A DNA stretch of 64,000 bases from Salibacterium lacus (GCF_042684865.1 NZ_JBHUML010000003.1:186001-250000); one strand, 5' to 3'; positions 42,260 through 52,081 are shown, numbered from the stretch's first letter. Notes: generated from the sequence alone by a model not told the origin. A program made the numbers and translations.

Positions 42260-42533
42260 ATTCGTTGACTGCGTCTTTTAACCCTTTTCCGGGTTTAAAA
42301 GCAGGAACTTTACTTGCTGGTATTTTCATGGTTTCGCCGGTCTGCGGATTGCGTCCTTCCCGTTCAGCTCTTTCGCGGATTTCAAAATTACCAAAGCCGA
42401 TTAATTGGACTTTATCTCCGGTTTTCAGCGAACTTTCAATGGTTTCCAGTGCAGCATTCACCGCGGCTTCGCTGTCTTTTTTGCTTAATTCTGCTCTCTC
42501 TGCTACGTCATTAATAAGGTCTGTTTTATTCAT
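42258..42533 (-). CDS. hup: HU-type nucleoid DNA-binding protein
   Basis: A 91-residue homodimeric architectural protein: MNKTDLINDVAE start, helix pair, IGFGNFEIRERAEREGRNP saddle and the DNA-intercalating arm RNPQTGETMKIPASKVPAF with its conserved Pro. Matches the Bacillus Hbs length. Monocistronic, ribosome binding site AAGGAGG. Confidence 0.96.
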   Translation of the reverse strand: MNKTDLINDVAERAELSKKDSEAAVNAALETIESSLKTGDKVQLIGFGNFEIRERAEREGRNPQTGETMKIPASKVPAFKPGKGLKDAVNE

Positions 42534-42617
42534 TATGGTACCTCCTTGTTTTTCTGCTGCTATTATTCTTTCAAGACGCGACGGAAATATACCTGCTGCT
42601 GTGCATAATTTTTTTAT

Positions 42618-43442
42618 TTATCTTTTATTCATTTCTCCCGGAACCGCTCCCTGACGGTCGCCGCAGTCCAGTTTATTCATCTGTTTCATGTCGTTTTGGC
42701 TTAATTCAAAATCAAACACGTGAAAGTTTTCCTCGATACGGGAAGGGGTCACGGATTTTGGAATAACGATAGAATCATTCTGAAGATGCCAGCGGATGAC
42801 AATCTGAGCCGGTGTTTTTTCATGCGCCTGGGCAAGTTCCTGCACCACCTCATCCTCAAGCACCGCTTTGCCGTGCATCAAAGGGCTCCATGCCTCCAGA
42901 TAAATGCCGCGGTTATGACAGAATTTCTTCATTTTTGTCTGGGCAAAGTAAGGATGGCATTCCACCTGATTCACAGCCGGCTTTATGCCACATTCATTCA
43001 ACAGGCGCTGGAGATGTTCTTCTTCAAAGTTGCAGACGCCGATGGCTTTAATACGCCCATCGTTGTAAAGTTTCTCCATCGCTTTAAACGTATCTACGTA
43101 ATCATCATAAGCAGGCGTCGGCCAGTGGATCAAATACAAGTCCAGATAATCGAGGCCCAGGTTTTCCAGGCTTCTTTCAAATGCTTCGAGCGTCCTCTTA
43201 TATCCTTGGTCCCCGTTCCATACTTTCGTTGTGACAAACAGTTCATCCCGCGGGATGCTGCTTTCCTGCAGCGCCCGGCCGACACCTTGTTCGTTATTGT
43301 AAAAAGCAGCCGTATCAATGGAGCGGTATCCGGTTTCGAGTGCTTTTTTCACAGCAGATTCGGTTTCCTCTTGTGGAACCTTCCACACACCAAAACCAAG
43401 CTGAGGCATCGTCACACCATTATTCAACGTTACGTTATACAT
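42618..43442 (-). CDS. aldo/keto reductase
   Basis: A 274-residue NADPH-dependent TIM-barrel reductase like B. subtilis YvgN/YtbE. The catalytic tetrad is visible: Asp in GYRSIDTAAFYNNE, its Tyr, Lys in LFVTTKVWNGD, His in DLYLIHWPTP; cofactor segment IVIPKSVTPSRIEEN is near the C-terminus. Likely reduces methylglyoxal and similar aldehydes. Start MYNVTLNNG after GTGGAG, chosen over an upstream ATG. Confidence 0.93.
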   Translation of the reverse strand: MYNVTLNNGVTMPQLGFGVWKVPQEETESAVKKALETGYRSIDTAAFYNNEQGVGRALQESSIPRDELFVTTKVWNGDQGYKRTLEAFERSLENLGLDYLDLYLIHWPTPAYDDYVDTFKAMEKLYNDGRIKAIGVCNFEEEHLQRLLNECGIKPAVNQVECHPYFAQTKMKKFCHNRGIYLEAWSPLMHGKAVLEDEVVQELAQAHEKTPAQIVIRWHLQNDSIVIPKSVTPSRIEENFHVFDFELSQNDMKQMNKLDCGDRQGAVPGEMNKR

Positions 43443-43517
43443 TGTTTCTCCACCCTTCACGTAGTATAGCATACCACTAACCTGTGGTGCTGTAATCTGT
43501 TCATCATTCTTCCGCAG

Positions 43518-44162
43518 TCAGGACTCGGTACCCTCCTTTCTTTTTATATGTTTTTCTTCCATGATCCGGATGGTCCGTAACGTGCTCCACATGATAACAT
43601 ATGCCGGCACACTTCCGGTAAAGAAGAATAAAAGCGCCGGAAACCAGGCTGTAAGAAATACAATGACGACACAAGCTGCCACAGACATGATGACACCCGC
43701 GGGTGATCCGGCGCCAATGAAAAATGCCTGTTTAAAGTATTCCGGAATCCGCACCTGGTAGTGCGCCAGTGCTGGAAACAAAAACAGTACGGTTATCACA
43801 TAAAGGAAGAACAAGCTCCCGGATACGACTAATAGAATAAAGGATACTATCCCCTCGATAGAAGAAAAAAACTGAAAGTCGACATAAAAAATATAAGCCG
43901 GAACGAGAGCTGTGTAACCGATTGCATTGGCTCGTAAAAATTCGCCCCGTACAGCGTTCCAAAATGTCGGTAATACAGGGATTTCCACATCTTCTGTCAG
44001 CCATTTCCGCACCACCGCAAACATGGCAGCAGTAGCGGGAAAGAGTCCTGCCGCAATCAGCCCTGCCAGACTGAACAGGATCCACAGAACATTGACATAA
44101 GCAAGTCTGGTGATCCAGTTCAGCGTGGTATGAAATATGTTTCCTGCCTTATTTCTGTTCAT
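43518..44162 (-). CDS. DUF624 (YesL-like) membrane protein
   Basis: A 214-residue protein with about five hydrophobic segments; NWITRLAYVNVLWILFSLAG and the GLFPATAAMFAVVRKWL motif mark DUF624. YesL-type proteins are usually found beside genes for pectin or rhamnogalacturonan and other polysaccharide use, possibly as accessory permease or sensor parts. Follows the esterase gene by 38 bp. Confidence 0.85.
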   Translation of the reverse strand: MNRNKAGNIFHTTLNWITRLAYVNVLWILFSLAGLIAAGLFPATAAMFAVVRKWLTEDVEIPVLPTFWNAVRGEFLRANAIGYTALVPAYIFYVDFQFFSSIEGIVSFILLVVSGSLFFLYVITVLFLFPALAHYQVRIPEYFKQAFFIGAGSPAGVIMSVAACVVIVFLTAWFPALLFFFTGSVPAYVIMWSTLRTIRIMEEKHIKRKEGTES

Positions 44163-44200
44163 CTTCCTTTCTCCTTCCTGCTGTTTACTCATCATTGCTG

Positions 44201-45196
44201 TCAGTTGGATGAAAGGTTTTCACTCAGCCATTCCACCGCGCGGACTCCTCTCACCTCGTGAGCGCCGTCAAACGGATCCCACTCCAACTGTCCGGCTGCC
44301 TGCCGGGTTTCATAAATATCACGGAGCATTCCTACTGCCTGTTCTGCGCCCTTGAATGGGAAGACAGGATCCATCCGCCCGGATTCAATAAACAGCGGGC
44401 GCGGTGCCATGAGGCCGATAAAGGCGGGAAGTTCTGCATAATGCAGCAGACCAGGCACGTAATTATCCAAACAATGTTCCATCGGCCACAAGCTTTCCTG
44501 ATACGTGTTTACAAACCCGGAAAGCACTGCCGCCTGGATTCGTTCATCCAGAGCGGCAGTATACGCCGCAATCAACCCCCCTCCGGAAAAACCCATGATC
44601 CCGGGGCGGATTTCATGGACATCTGAAAAGGCAGCCACATCATCAAGAAGAAGTCTTGCTTCCTGCACGCGGAGACCAGCCAGTGTTTTCCCCACGGAAA
44701 GCAGCTGCGCCGCCATTTTGTAACAGGATTTGGGACGGGAGTGGAATTTGTCTTCTTCCAGCCTGCGGTCCCCAAAGCCGATGATTTCAGGCGCAAATAC
44801 TTTAAATCCCCGCGAAGCAAGCAAAGATGCAAAATGACGGTGAATTCCGCTGTTCTCGTCTGCCTCTTCCCCATTTTCTTTCAGCCCTGCAATCTCCCGG
44901 CTTCCATATCCGTGACCATGGAGTGCCAGAACAACCGGATGCCGGCTTGCTCCGTTTTTAGGCGTAAGAACGTATACAGGGCCCTGCCGATCATCAGTAT
45001 AATGAAACAAAAATCGTTCCCGCCGGTACTGCGGCAGCTCTTTCGTTTCTATGATCTCAGGAGGACGGTCCGACTTCTTTTCCTGGAAACCGCCCAGTAT
45101 CGAAGATAAGGCGGCTTTGTTTACAGACTGCTCCGCCCGGCATTGTTCTGCTTCTTGATAAAGCTTACGAAAGTATTGGTCTGTTTTATAATCCAT
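44201..45196 (-). CDS. alpha/beta hydrolase of the acetyl-xylan-esterase/dienelactone type
   Basis: A 331-residue cytosolic esterase without signal peptide. Oxyanion region VVLALHGHGYGS, nucleophile Ser in IMGFSGGGLIAAY (about residue 205), Asp in FIESGRMDPVFP and His in FDGAHEVRG form the catalytic triad. Together with the DUF624 gene and the upstream MFS gene it suggests uptake and deacylation of a plant-sugar ester. ATG at 45196 with GAGAGG seven bases upstream is preferred to the one six bases earlier. Confidence 0.82.
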   Translation of the reverse strand: MDYKTDQYFRKLYQEAEQCRAEQSVNKAALSSILGGFQEKKSDRPPEIIETKELPQYRRERFLFHYTDDRQGPVYVLTPKNGASRHPVVLALHGHGYGSREIAGLKENGEEADENSGIHRHFASLLASRGFKVFAPEIIGFGDRRLEEDKFHSRPKSCYKMAAQLLSVGKTLAGLRVQEARLLLDDVAAFSDVHEIRPGIMGFSGGGLIAAYTAALDERIQAAVLSGFVNTYQESLWPMEHCLDNYVPGLLHYAELPAFIGLMAPRPLFIESGRMDPVFPFKGAEQAVGMLRDIYETRQAAGQLEWDPFDGAHEVRGVRAVEWLSENLSSN

Positions 45197-45293
45197 CAGC
45201 ATTCCTCTCCATGCTGTATTCCTTCGACACTCTCCTCTTTTGTTCCTGCTATCCCCCTTACATTCTCCTGTATAAAGAGTTTTTCCGGGGGAA

Positions 45294-46445
45294 TCAGTTC
45301 TTGGCAGCCAGGTACCTGCGTATTGCGTTGACAGCCAGAAGTATAACGCCGATGCTTAACGTCAGAACCCCTGACATGCTGTAAATAAATTGGTTCGTTG
45401 GATGCCCTGCTAAAGTACTTACACTGTCCATGACGAGCGGAGACATGAACTGTCCAAGGTACATGAAGCTCTGCACAATGGCCATCGCTGTCATCACCTG
45501 GGCACCGGCAGTCACACCGGCAACCCCGTTATAAATAGAAGGAATCAGCGTGCCGGCACCAAGCCCCATTAGAAACACACCAAAGGCAATCGGCAGCACA
45601 CTGGACGTAAAAGCTATAAGGGAAAACCCTGTCCCCATGAGGCTGATCTGCACCGGCACCGTGTAGGACTGCAGCATGTGCTTCACTTTTGCCAGCAGCA
45701 GACCGCCGGCCAGTCCGCCGAGCATCATCACAGCAATGATAACACCGGAGAGCGAGGCACCGGCGATATTATTTTCCTGCAGATAGATCGCCATATTCGT
45801 CGGAATCGAATAGAACAACACAAACACAGCAAACATCGCGGCTGCCAGACCGATAATACGTTTATCAAGCCTCCCGCCGCTTCCTTCTCTTTCATATGCT
45901 GCTGGAGCGCGCCGTGGTAGAAACAGCAGTACCAGCACGAAGACAAGCACAGCAAGAGCATAAACCAAAAAGGTAAAGCGCCAGCTGACGGCTGCCAGCA
46001 ATCCGGCTGCCACCATGGAAATCATACCGCCAAGCTGATTGGAAGCACTCACTTTGCCCATCATCGACGTTCGTTCGTTTCCTTCATAATAATCCGAAAC
46101 AATGCTGGTCGAAATAGGCATAATAAGTCCCACAGAGATGCCGAGAATCGCTCGTGTCGCAAGCAGCATCCATATGTTTTCCGCCAGTCCGCCGCCGATA
46201 CCACCTATGATGTATAACAGCAGTCCAGGGATAAGAATCGCTTTTTTGGAATATCGTTTCGTGAGCCAGCTCGATACGAACGTAAATGGAATAATAAAGA
46301 CAGCATGCATCGTATTCACTAATTTTACAAGCGTTCCGCCTGCCTCCGGAAAAGCACCTGTTATTTCTCCGAGGGCAGGGGAAATAGCGGCCCCGGCCAT
46401 TACGGTAATCAATGAGATAGATAAAATAGCGAGCTTTTGAGCCAT
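45294..46445 (-). CDS. MFS transporter
   Basis: A 383-residue carrier with about twelve hydrophobic segments and the MFS loop motif around SSWLTKRYSKKAILIPG; GISVGLIMPISTSIVSDYY is typical of the drug:H+ antiporter-1 group. Substrate unknown; either sugar-ester import with the downstream esterase or efflux. Possible operon with the esterase (98-bp gap). Confidence 0.85.
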   Translation of the reverse strand: MAQKLAILSISLITVMAGAAISPALGEITGAFPEAGGTLVKLVNTMHAVFIIPFTFVSSWLTKRYSKKAILIPGLLLYIIGGIGGGLAENIWMLLATRAILGISVGLIMPISTSIVSDYYEGNERTSMMGKVSASNQLGGMISMVAAGLLAAVSWRFTFLVYALAVLVFVLVLLFLPRRAPAAYEREGSGGRLDKRIIGLAAAMFAVFVLFYSIPTNMAIYLQENNIAGASLSGVIIAVMMLGGLAGGLLLAKVKHMLQSYTVPVQISLMGTGFSLIAFTSSVLPIAFGVFLMGLGAGTLIPSIYNGVAGVTAGAQVMTAMAIVQSFMYLGQFMSPLVMDSVSTLAGHPTNQFIYSMSGVLTLSIGVILLAVNAIRRYLAAKN

Positions 46446-46478
46446 ATATTTCCTTCTTTCCAGAATGTTTTAACATAC

Positions 46479-46489
46479 ATGGTTACCAT
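46479..46489 (-). promoter_or_regulatory. ATGGTTACCAT palindrome upstream of the MFS gene
   Basis: Perfect 5+1+5 palindrome 33 bp before the MFS start codon, in an AT-rich promoter region. Its regulator is not identifiable from the window. Confidence 0.4.
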
Positions 46490-46600
46490 ATTAAAAAGAA
46501 ACCCCGAGACTCAAATCATCTGTTCGAACGGCCGCTGCACTTTTTCATCAAAAAAAGCCCCTTTGCAGCTCATATAACGCTGAAAGAGACTTTGTTGTTT

Positions 46601-47122
46601 TTACTGATGCTGCAGTTCTTCCACACGGACTCCCGGATTCCACTGAAGATGGGAATAATCCTGAAACTGCTGCCAGTCGCCTCCCCATTCAAATCCAATG
46701 CGTTTGGCAATGTCTCCGGCTTCCTGCCAGTCCGGTGTGCCATTATTGTTTCCATCATATTCTGTATTCCAGGTCACTTCCCCGTTTTGCTTTCTCAATG
46801 CGAAATCAACAGCCAGTCCGTAATTATGATAAGACTCGCCCCCTTCAGCATTGGTGACAATACTGCCTTCTTCACTGCGGCCCTGGGCATAAAGGTCGTT
46901 CTGCTGCTCTTTTGAACGGTACCCCTGGGTAATCACAACATCGATGCCCTGTTCAGACGTCTGTTCCACAAATTCCTGCTTCATTTCCTCGACTTCAGGG
47001 TGCAGGCTGGAACGGGCTGCCATCTCTTCCATCCGGTCTTGTCTATCCTGCTGCCAGGCTGCAAATAGAATGATAGAAAGGATGCCTAATAATGTAAGGT
47101 CCCAACCAGAATATAGTGTCAT
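46601..47122 (-). CDS. M15-family L-Ala-D-Glu peptidase (CwlK/VanY-like)
   Basis: A 173-residue protein with one N-terminal membrane anchor (WDLTLLGILSIILFAAW). The zinc-site motif GGESYHNYGLAVDFAL (His, Asp) and the second His in DYSHLQW match the M15 peptidases that cut peptidoglycan stem peptides. ITQGYRSKEQQNDLYAQGR is the conserved substrate-side segment. Start at ATG 47122, seven bases after AAAGGA. The next gene upstream is the histidine kinase. Confidence 0.88.
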   Translation of the reverse strand: MTLYSGWDLTLLGILSIILFAAWQQDRQDRMEEMAARSSLHPEVEEMKQEFVEQTSEQGIDVVITQGYRSKEQQNDLYAQGRSEEGSIVTNAEGGESYHNYGLAVDFALRKQNGEVTWNTEYDGNNNGTPDWQEAGDIAKRIGFEWGGDWQQFQDYSHLQWNPGVRVEELQHQ

Positions 47123-47195
47123 CATCCGTTCCTTTCTACTGGTGTTACCGGCAAAGATACGGGATGACAGCAGAAGTGTCAATCCAGAACCCTTC

Positions 47196-49259
47196 CTATT
47201 TATTTGGAGAAACTGGAAGGATGAAATAAAACAGACTTCCTTCTCCCTCTTTGCTGTCCACTCCCACTTCTCCCCCGTGGGAGCGCACAATTTCTGCGGA
47301 GATGGCAAGACCGAGGCCTACCCCTTCTTCCGTTTTTACTACATTGGCGCCGCCTTTGAAAAAGCGCCGGAATACATTTGGAAGTTCTTCCTCATCAATT
47401 CCCGGACCATTATCCCGGACGGCTGTGATAATCGAATGCCCGTCTTCGTTCTCCTCTTCCTGCAGCACCAGCGAAACGGCCCCGCCGGCAGGTGTAAACT
47501 TTTTTGCATTCATCAGCAGATTGGAAAGGACCTGCTCCATACGAATGGGATCAATGAATACCATCCAGCTCCGGCCGGAAGAAAGAGAGTCCTCCATAGT
47601 AAACGAAATTCCCTTTTGTTCTATTTCTTCTTTATAGATAAAAAATATGGTTTCTACGTAGTCTCTCATATTTCTTTCTTCGAACGTATACGTGATTCCT
47701 CCGGATTCCAGCTTAGCGAGTTCTCTCAAATCATCTGTGATCTTCTGAAGAAACAGGGTTTTATTATAAACAAGCTGCAGATACGCCGGGTCTCCCCGGT
47801 CTATGACACCGTCCAGCATCCCTTTAATGTAACCTTGGATAGAGGTCATCGGCGTACCCATCTCGTGAGAAATATTAGACATTAACTCCTGCCTGGCACG
47901 GTACATGCGTTCCAGCCTGTGGTTGGCATTCTCCAGTTCCTGATTTGTTTCCGACAGTTTCCGCGTACGGCGTTCCACCTTGTCCTCGAGGGTTTGATTT
48001 GCCTTTTCCAGCCTGTCGGAAAGTTGACGGGAGTGGGTAAGAGCACGCGTGAAACGGCTTGCCATAATGAAGGACTGGGCAAAAAGGTAAAAAAACACCC
48101 CGATTGAAACGGTTTCTCCTGTATTGATAACGTGATTGTAATGCAGAACATCATTCACAACGAAAGCAAGCAGAACGAGCATGGCGCCGGCGTGAGCACG
48201 AGATCCCCGCCGTCCACGGCGAAGCGCAGTCCATAACACAATATTAATGTAGACAAGTACCAGAACAGCCGCACTCTGAAGAAACATCATGCCTTCTGTG
48301 AAAATCCGTGCCGGTGTAACAAGAATGATGAGAGCCATCAACGAAAACAGAGTCAAAAATGAATTCCGTATCCATCTATTCATATCGCGGCTGTACTGTG
48401 TATAGATAAATAAAACAGCACACATAATGCCAAGACAGGGAGCCCAGTATTCGAACTTCACTGTCCATTCCCAGGGAATGCCGGAGAAAAAGCGAAGAAA
48501 CAGCACTTCCCCAAGCAGCAGCGTCCGCGCCGCCACAGCCAGACAAAGTCCGCCGAAGAAGAGAGGAGCGGTATCGCTCGGACGGAGTACAAAAATACCA
48601 AGATGATACAACCCCATGACAAGCAGACTGACTACAAGAAACACCTCCCGGGAGGTGTTTTGGTCCCTCATGCTTTGAATATCTTCGGCCCGACCGATAT
48701 AAAAGGAGTCCCACCACCCCGATTTACGCTGATGAAATTCGGAGACATGAAGAACAAGATCAATCGTATCCGACTGCGGTTTAAAATAGGCGGTCTGCGG
48801 ATGGTGTTCCGGCTGCATGCTGGTGCGGTTCACACCAACTTTCCCGTTCTCCGCTGTAAGCTGTTGATCCACCCACAATGTATAGGCTGTCGCAATTTCA
48901 GGTATATAGATACCGGACGTATCGTTTTGCATGCTTTCAGGAATCTCAATCTCAAGATGATACGTTCCGTACCCTTTATCCGGCAGGGCGCCTCTTCCGG
49001 TCTCCATATCCGACCAGCCTGAAGGAGTCTGGACATACCAAGGTTCCAGCCCCTCACCGGATAAAGCGGCAGGAGAAACAAATTCGCGCCAGTAAAACTC
49101 CCACTCTCCATCCAGCGCATATACAGCATCTTCCTGCTCCCCGCCCGGAATGGTTAATTCTCCATTTGAAGCTTTTTGGTCGTCTATATGAATGACATTT
49201 CCGCACCCCGCGAGCCCTGCCGCCAATGCCAGGAACAACGCGTAGATTATCGTTTTCAT
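47196..49259 (-). CDS. orphan sensor histidine kinase with 7TMR-DISM module
   Basis: About 687 residues. N-terminus ALFLALAAGLAGCG carries a lipobox, then an extracellular jelly-roll sensor domain (about 20-195, DISMED2 type), seven membrane segments (about 205-390), a coiled-coil (KANQTLEDKVERRTRKLSE), HisKA with the phospho-acceptor His in LMSNISHEMGTPMTS (about 455) and HATPase (NLLMNAKKFTP, DNGPGIDEEELP, GVGLGLAISAEIV). The ligand may be a carbohydrate. No response regulator is adjacent. Start at MKTIIYALF with weak GGGGCGG. Confidence 0.9.
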   Translation of the reverse strand: MKTIIYALFLALAAGLAGCGNVIHIDDQKASNGELTIPGGEQEDAVYALDGEWEFYWREFVSPAALSGEGLEPWYVQTPSGWSDMETGRGALPDKGYGTYHLEIEIPESMQNDTSGIYIPEIATAYTLWVDQQLTAENGKVGVNRTSMQPEHHPQTAYFKPQSDTIDLVLHVSEFHQRKSGWWDSFYIGRAEDIQSMRDQNTSREVFLVVSLLVMGLYHLGIFVLRPSDTAPLFFGGLCLAVAARTLLLGEVLFLRFFSGIPWEWTVKFEYWAPCLGIMCAVLFIYTQYSRDMNRWIRNSFLTLFSLMALIILVTPARIFTEGMMFLQSAAVLVLVYINIVLWTALRRGRRGSRAHAGAMLVLLAFVVNDVLHYNHVINTGETVSIGVFFYLFAQSFIMASRFTRALTHSRQLSDRLEKANQTLEDKVERRTRKLSETNQELENANHRLERMYRARQELMSNISHEMGTPMTSIQGYIKGMLDGVIDRGDPAYLQLVYNKTLFLQKITDDLRELAKLESGGITYTFEERNMRDYVETIFFIYKEEIEQKGISFTMEDSLSSGRSWMVFIDPIRMEQVLSNLLMNAKKFTPAGGAVSLVLQEEENEDGHSIITAVRDNGPGIDEEELPNVFRRFFKGGANVVKTEEGVGLGLAISAEIVRSHGGEVGVDSKEGEGSLFYFILPVSPNK

Positions 49260-49517
49260 TCCGTAACCGCCCCATTCACACAAGAAACAGAAACATTTCT
49301 CAGCTTTACTATATTAAATGATATCATACAAAAGGGCTAAACAACTTCGATATTGTATATTTTCATTACAAAACTTTCTTTCTTCTTCCCTTATTGCACA
49401 ACTTTAGACACAGGTCCTTACTTCCCCTGATAGGAATTGTTGATTTTCAAAAGGTATTTAACATTTACCGCATTACCTTTTTCAGCCATCTATTGTAAGA
49501 TATAGTTGCATTTTAAT

Positions 49518-49531
49518 TGTAAGCGCTTACT
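49518..49531 (+). promoter_or_regulatory. cre-like site in the rhamnogalacturonan lyase leader
   Basis: TGTAAGCGCTTACT matches TGNAANCGNTNNCA at all but the last position. It lies 14-27 bp downstream of a TATAGT box (49501-49506 region), a typical position for CcpA roadblock. A direct repeat ATTGTAAG occurs at 49492 and 49516. Confidence 0.6.
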
Positions 49532-49553
49532 AAAGGGAGGGGACAGATTAATA

Positions 49554-52079
49554 ATGAAAAAGTCTGCCATCATGTTATCTGCTGCTGTGGTTTGTTCGTT
49601 GATGGTGCCGCAGGTTCCAGCTGCTGCTTTTACAGATCAAAGTGCAGAACAGGCACCGGTACAATTGGAAAATCTGGACCGTGGACTGAAAGCCGTAGAT
49701 GTTACGGAAGGTGTTTTTTTAAGTTGGCGTTTTCTGGCGGGAGAAGTGACCGGATATTCCGATGAAGGGTTAACCGGCACGAATTTTCACATTTACCGGA
49801 ATGGAGAAAAGATAGCAGAAACAGAGGACAGCACCAACTATTTAGATGAAAACGGAGAAGTGGAAGATGACTATTTTGTTAAGGCTGTAATGGATGGAAA
49901 GGAACAATCGAAAAGCAAAAAAGTAACTCCCTGGGAAGAAAACTACTATGAACTGCCGCTGCAAAAGCCTGATGGTGGTGTCACGCCGGCCGGCGAAACA
50001 TATACGTATGATGCCAATGACATGAGTGTCGGCGACGTTAACGGTGACGGGCAGTATGAATATGTTGTGAAATGGGACCCGGATAACTCCAAGGACGTCT
50101 CCCAGAATGGATATACCGGAAACACGTATATTGACACGTACACCTATGATGGAGAACTGCTTTACCGGATTGACTTGGGCAGAAACATCCGCTCAGGCGC
50201 TCACTACACCCAGTTTCTCGTCAGTGATTTTGACAACAGCGGTAAGGCGGAATTGATGTTCAAAACCGCTCCCGGGACAAAGATTATAAAGTATGATGAA
50301 GACAGAAATAAAGCTTCAGAGGAATACATTACCATGCCGGAAAAAGATAAGAAAGCCGGTTACAGCCATTCCGACGATTACCGGATGAGCAGTGAAGATT
50401 ACTATAATCACATCGTTGAAATGTTTATGGGGTGGCATGAGCACGAAGAAGTTGTAAATGGCAGGTGGCCGGAAACGTTAGAAGAAAGTTTCGGCATCGA
50501 ACAACGATATCAGTATCCATTATCCAGAGAAGATGCTGAAAGCCTTGCCGATTACTTCATGGATGAATACGCGCCGTCCCGCAGTGAGCGGAACAATTTA
50601 CGTGATCTTGAAGGGTTCATTCTGGAAGGACCGGAATACCTCACCGTATTCAATGGAGAAACCGGTGAAGAACTGGAAACGATCGATTATAAACCTGCCC
50701 GCCATGATGATGGATTAATGTGGGGCGATTACGCCATGAGCCGAATTGAACCTGGCAACAGGGTGGACCGATTCCTGGCAGGTACAGCCTACCTCGACGG
50801 CAGGAAGCCGTACGCCGTGTTTGCCCGCGGCTATTACACGAGAACCTCCCTCGTTTCCTACAGCTGGGATGGTGAAGAATTAAAAGAACATTGGAATGTA
50901 GACAGCGGCTGGACTCCGATGGACAATCCGTTTCATGCCAGCCCGCATGGAACTCCTGGAACCAATGAAGAGTTCAGCTCTCTCACCACACAGGGGAATC
51001 ATTCCTTCAGTACAGCAGACGTAGATGAAGATGGAAAACATGAGATCATTTACGGTTCTGCAACCATTGATCACGACGGCTCTCTCCTCTACAGCTCTTT
51101 TGATACGCTTCCCGAAGAGAGCGCGGACCCTGGAGCAGAAGCCCGTTTAGGACATGGGGATGCGATGCATGTGGCCGATATCGATCCTGACCGTGAGGGG
51201 CTTGAAATCTTCACGGTACATGAACCAGGTGCAAATGCCCCCTACGGTTATGCCCTGCGGGATGCAGAAAACGGAGATGTTATTTACGGAAACTATACCG
51301 GGGAAGATACAGGACGCGGCATGATCGGTGATGTCGATCCTGAGCACGCGGGACTCGAAACATGGGCGGAAGGCTTATGGACCGCGGATGGAACGCGTAT
51401 CAGTGAAGAGATGCCCGGAACGAACATGAATATTAAATGGTCCGCCGACATGACCACTCAGATCATAAACGGCGCCATCGATGAAACACCTGTCATTAAC
51501 GACTGGAAAGAAGGCACCGTTCTTACCGCCGATGGTACCAGAACCAACAATTACACCAAAGGCAATCCCGGACTTGTCGCTGATGTGTTTGGAGACTGGC
51601 GCGAAGAAATGCTCGTTCGCACCACAGACAGTTCAGCCATCCGGATGTATATGAACACAGAAGTGACAGACCACAAACTTTATACGCTGATGCATGACCC
51701 ACAATACCGAACCGGGATTTCCTGGCAGAATTCAGGATATAACCAACCGGCTTATCCAAGTTTTTATTTAGGCTCGGATATGAACTGGGGAGAGGTTCCG
51801 GTGCCTGTACTTCAATCGAACAATCCTCTTTGGCAGCTGCAGAACACGTTTGAAATGTACTCCGAAAACGGGGAAATCAACAAATCCATGGAGCGGAAAT
51901 TAGGCAATACACTGCGCCAGGCAAAACATCATGAAGAGAAACAAAACAAAAAACAGGCCCGGCATTTCATGTATAAGTTCACCTCCCATCTGATGATGCC
52001 AAGTGATGAAAGCCGCATCAGCCAAGAGGCTGCAGATGAGTTGAAACAACAAGCCATGCAGGTTCTCCGCTCGTGGTAG
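49554..52079 (+). CDS. secreted rhamnogalacturonan lyase (PL11) with FIMAH-type C-terminus
   Basis: An 841-residue exoenzyme cleaving the rhamnogalacturonan-I backbone. Signal peptide 1-25 (cleavage near VPAAA). PL11 landmarks: ENLDRGLKAVDVTEGVFLSW, DVNGDGQYEYVVKWDPDN (calcium-loop type), LEGPEYLTVFNGETGEEL, NRVDRFLAGTAYLDG, ARGYYTRTSLVSYSWDG, PGLVADVFGDWREEMLVRTT. Compared with YesW-type lyases (about 620 residues) there is an insertion of roughly 70 residues around 290-360 and a helical tail (about 770-841) resembling FIMAH domains of Bacillaceae lyases. No partner pectinolytic genes are adjacent. Confidence 0.93.
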   Translation: MKKSAIMLSAAVVCSLMVPQVPAAAFTDQSAEQAPVQLENLDRGLKAVDVTEGVFLSWRFLAGEVTGYSDEGLTGTNFHIYRNGEKIAETEDSTNYLDENGEVEDDYFVKAVMDGKEQSKSKKVTPWEENYYELPLQKPDGGVTPAGETYTYDANDMSVGDVNGDGQYEYVVKWDPDNSKDVSQNGYTGNTYIDTYTYDGELLYRIDLGRNIRSGAHYTQFLVSDFDNSGKAELMFKTAPGTKIIKYDEDRNKASEEYITMPEKDKKAGYSHSDDYRMSSEDYYNHIVEMFMGWHEHEEVVNGRWPETLEESFGIEQRYQYPLSREDAESLADYFMDEYAPSRSERNNLRDLEGFILEGPEYLTVFNGETGEELETIDYKPARHDDGLMWGDYAMSRIEPGNRVDRFLAGTAYLDGRKPYAVFARGYYTRTSLVSYSWDGEELKEHWNVDSGWTPMDNPFHASPHGTPGTNEEFSSLTTQGNHSFSTADVDEDGKHEIIYGSATIDHDGSLLYSSFDTLPEESADPGAEARLGHGDAMHVADIDPDREGLEIFTVHEPGANAPYGYALRDAENGDVIYGNYTGEDTGRGMIGDVDPEHAGLETWAEGLWTADGTRISEEMPGTNMNIKWSADMTTQIINGAIDETPVINDWKEGTVLTADGTRTNNYTKGNPGLVADVFGDWREEMLVRTTDSSAIRMYMNTEVTDHKLYTLMHDPQYRTGISWQNSGYNQPAYPSFYLGSDMNWGEVPVPVLQSNNPLWQLQNTFEMYSENGEINKSMERKLGNTLRQAKHHEEKQNKKQARHFMYKFTSHLMMPSDESRISQEAADELKQQAMQVLRSW

Positions 52080-52081
52080 TC

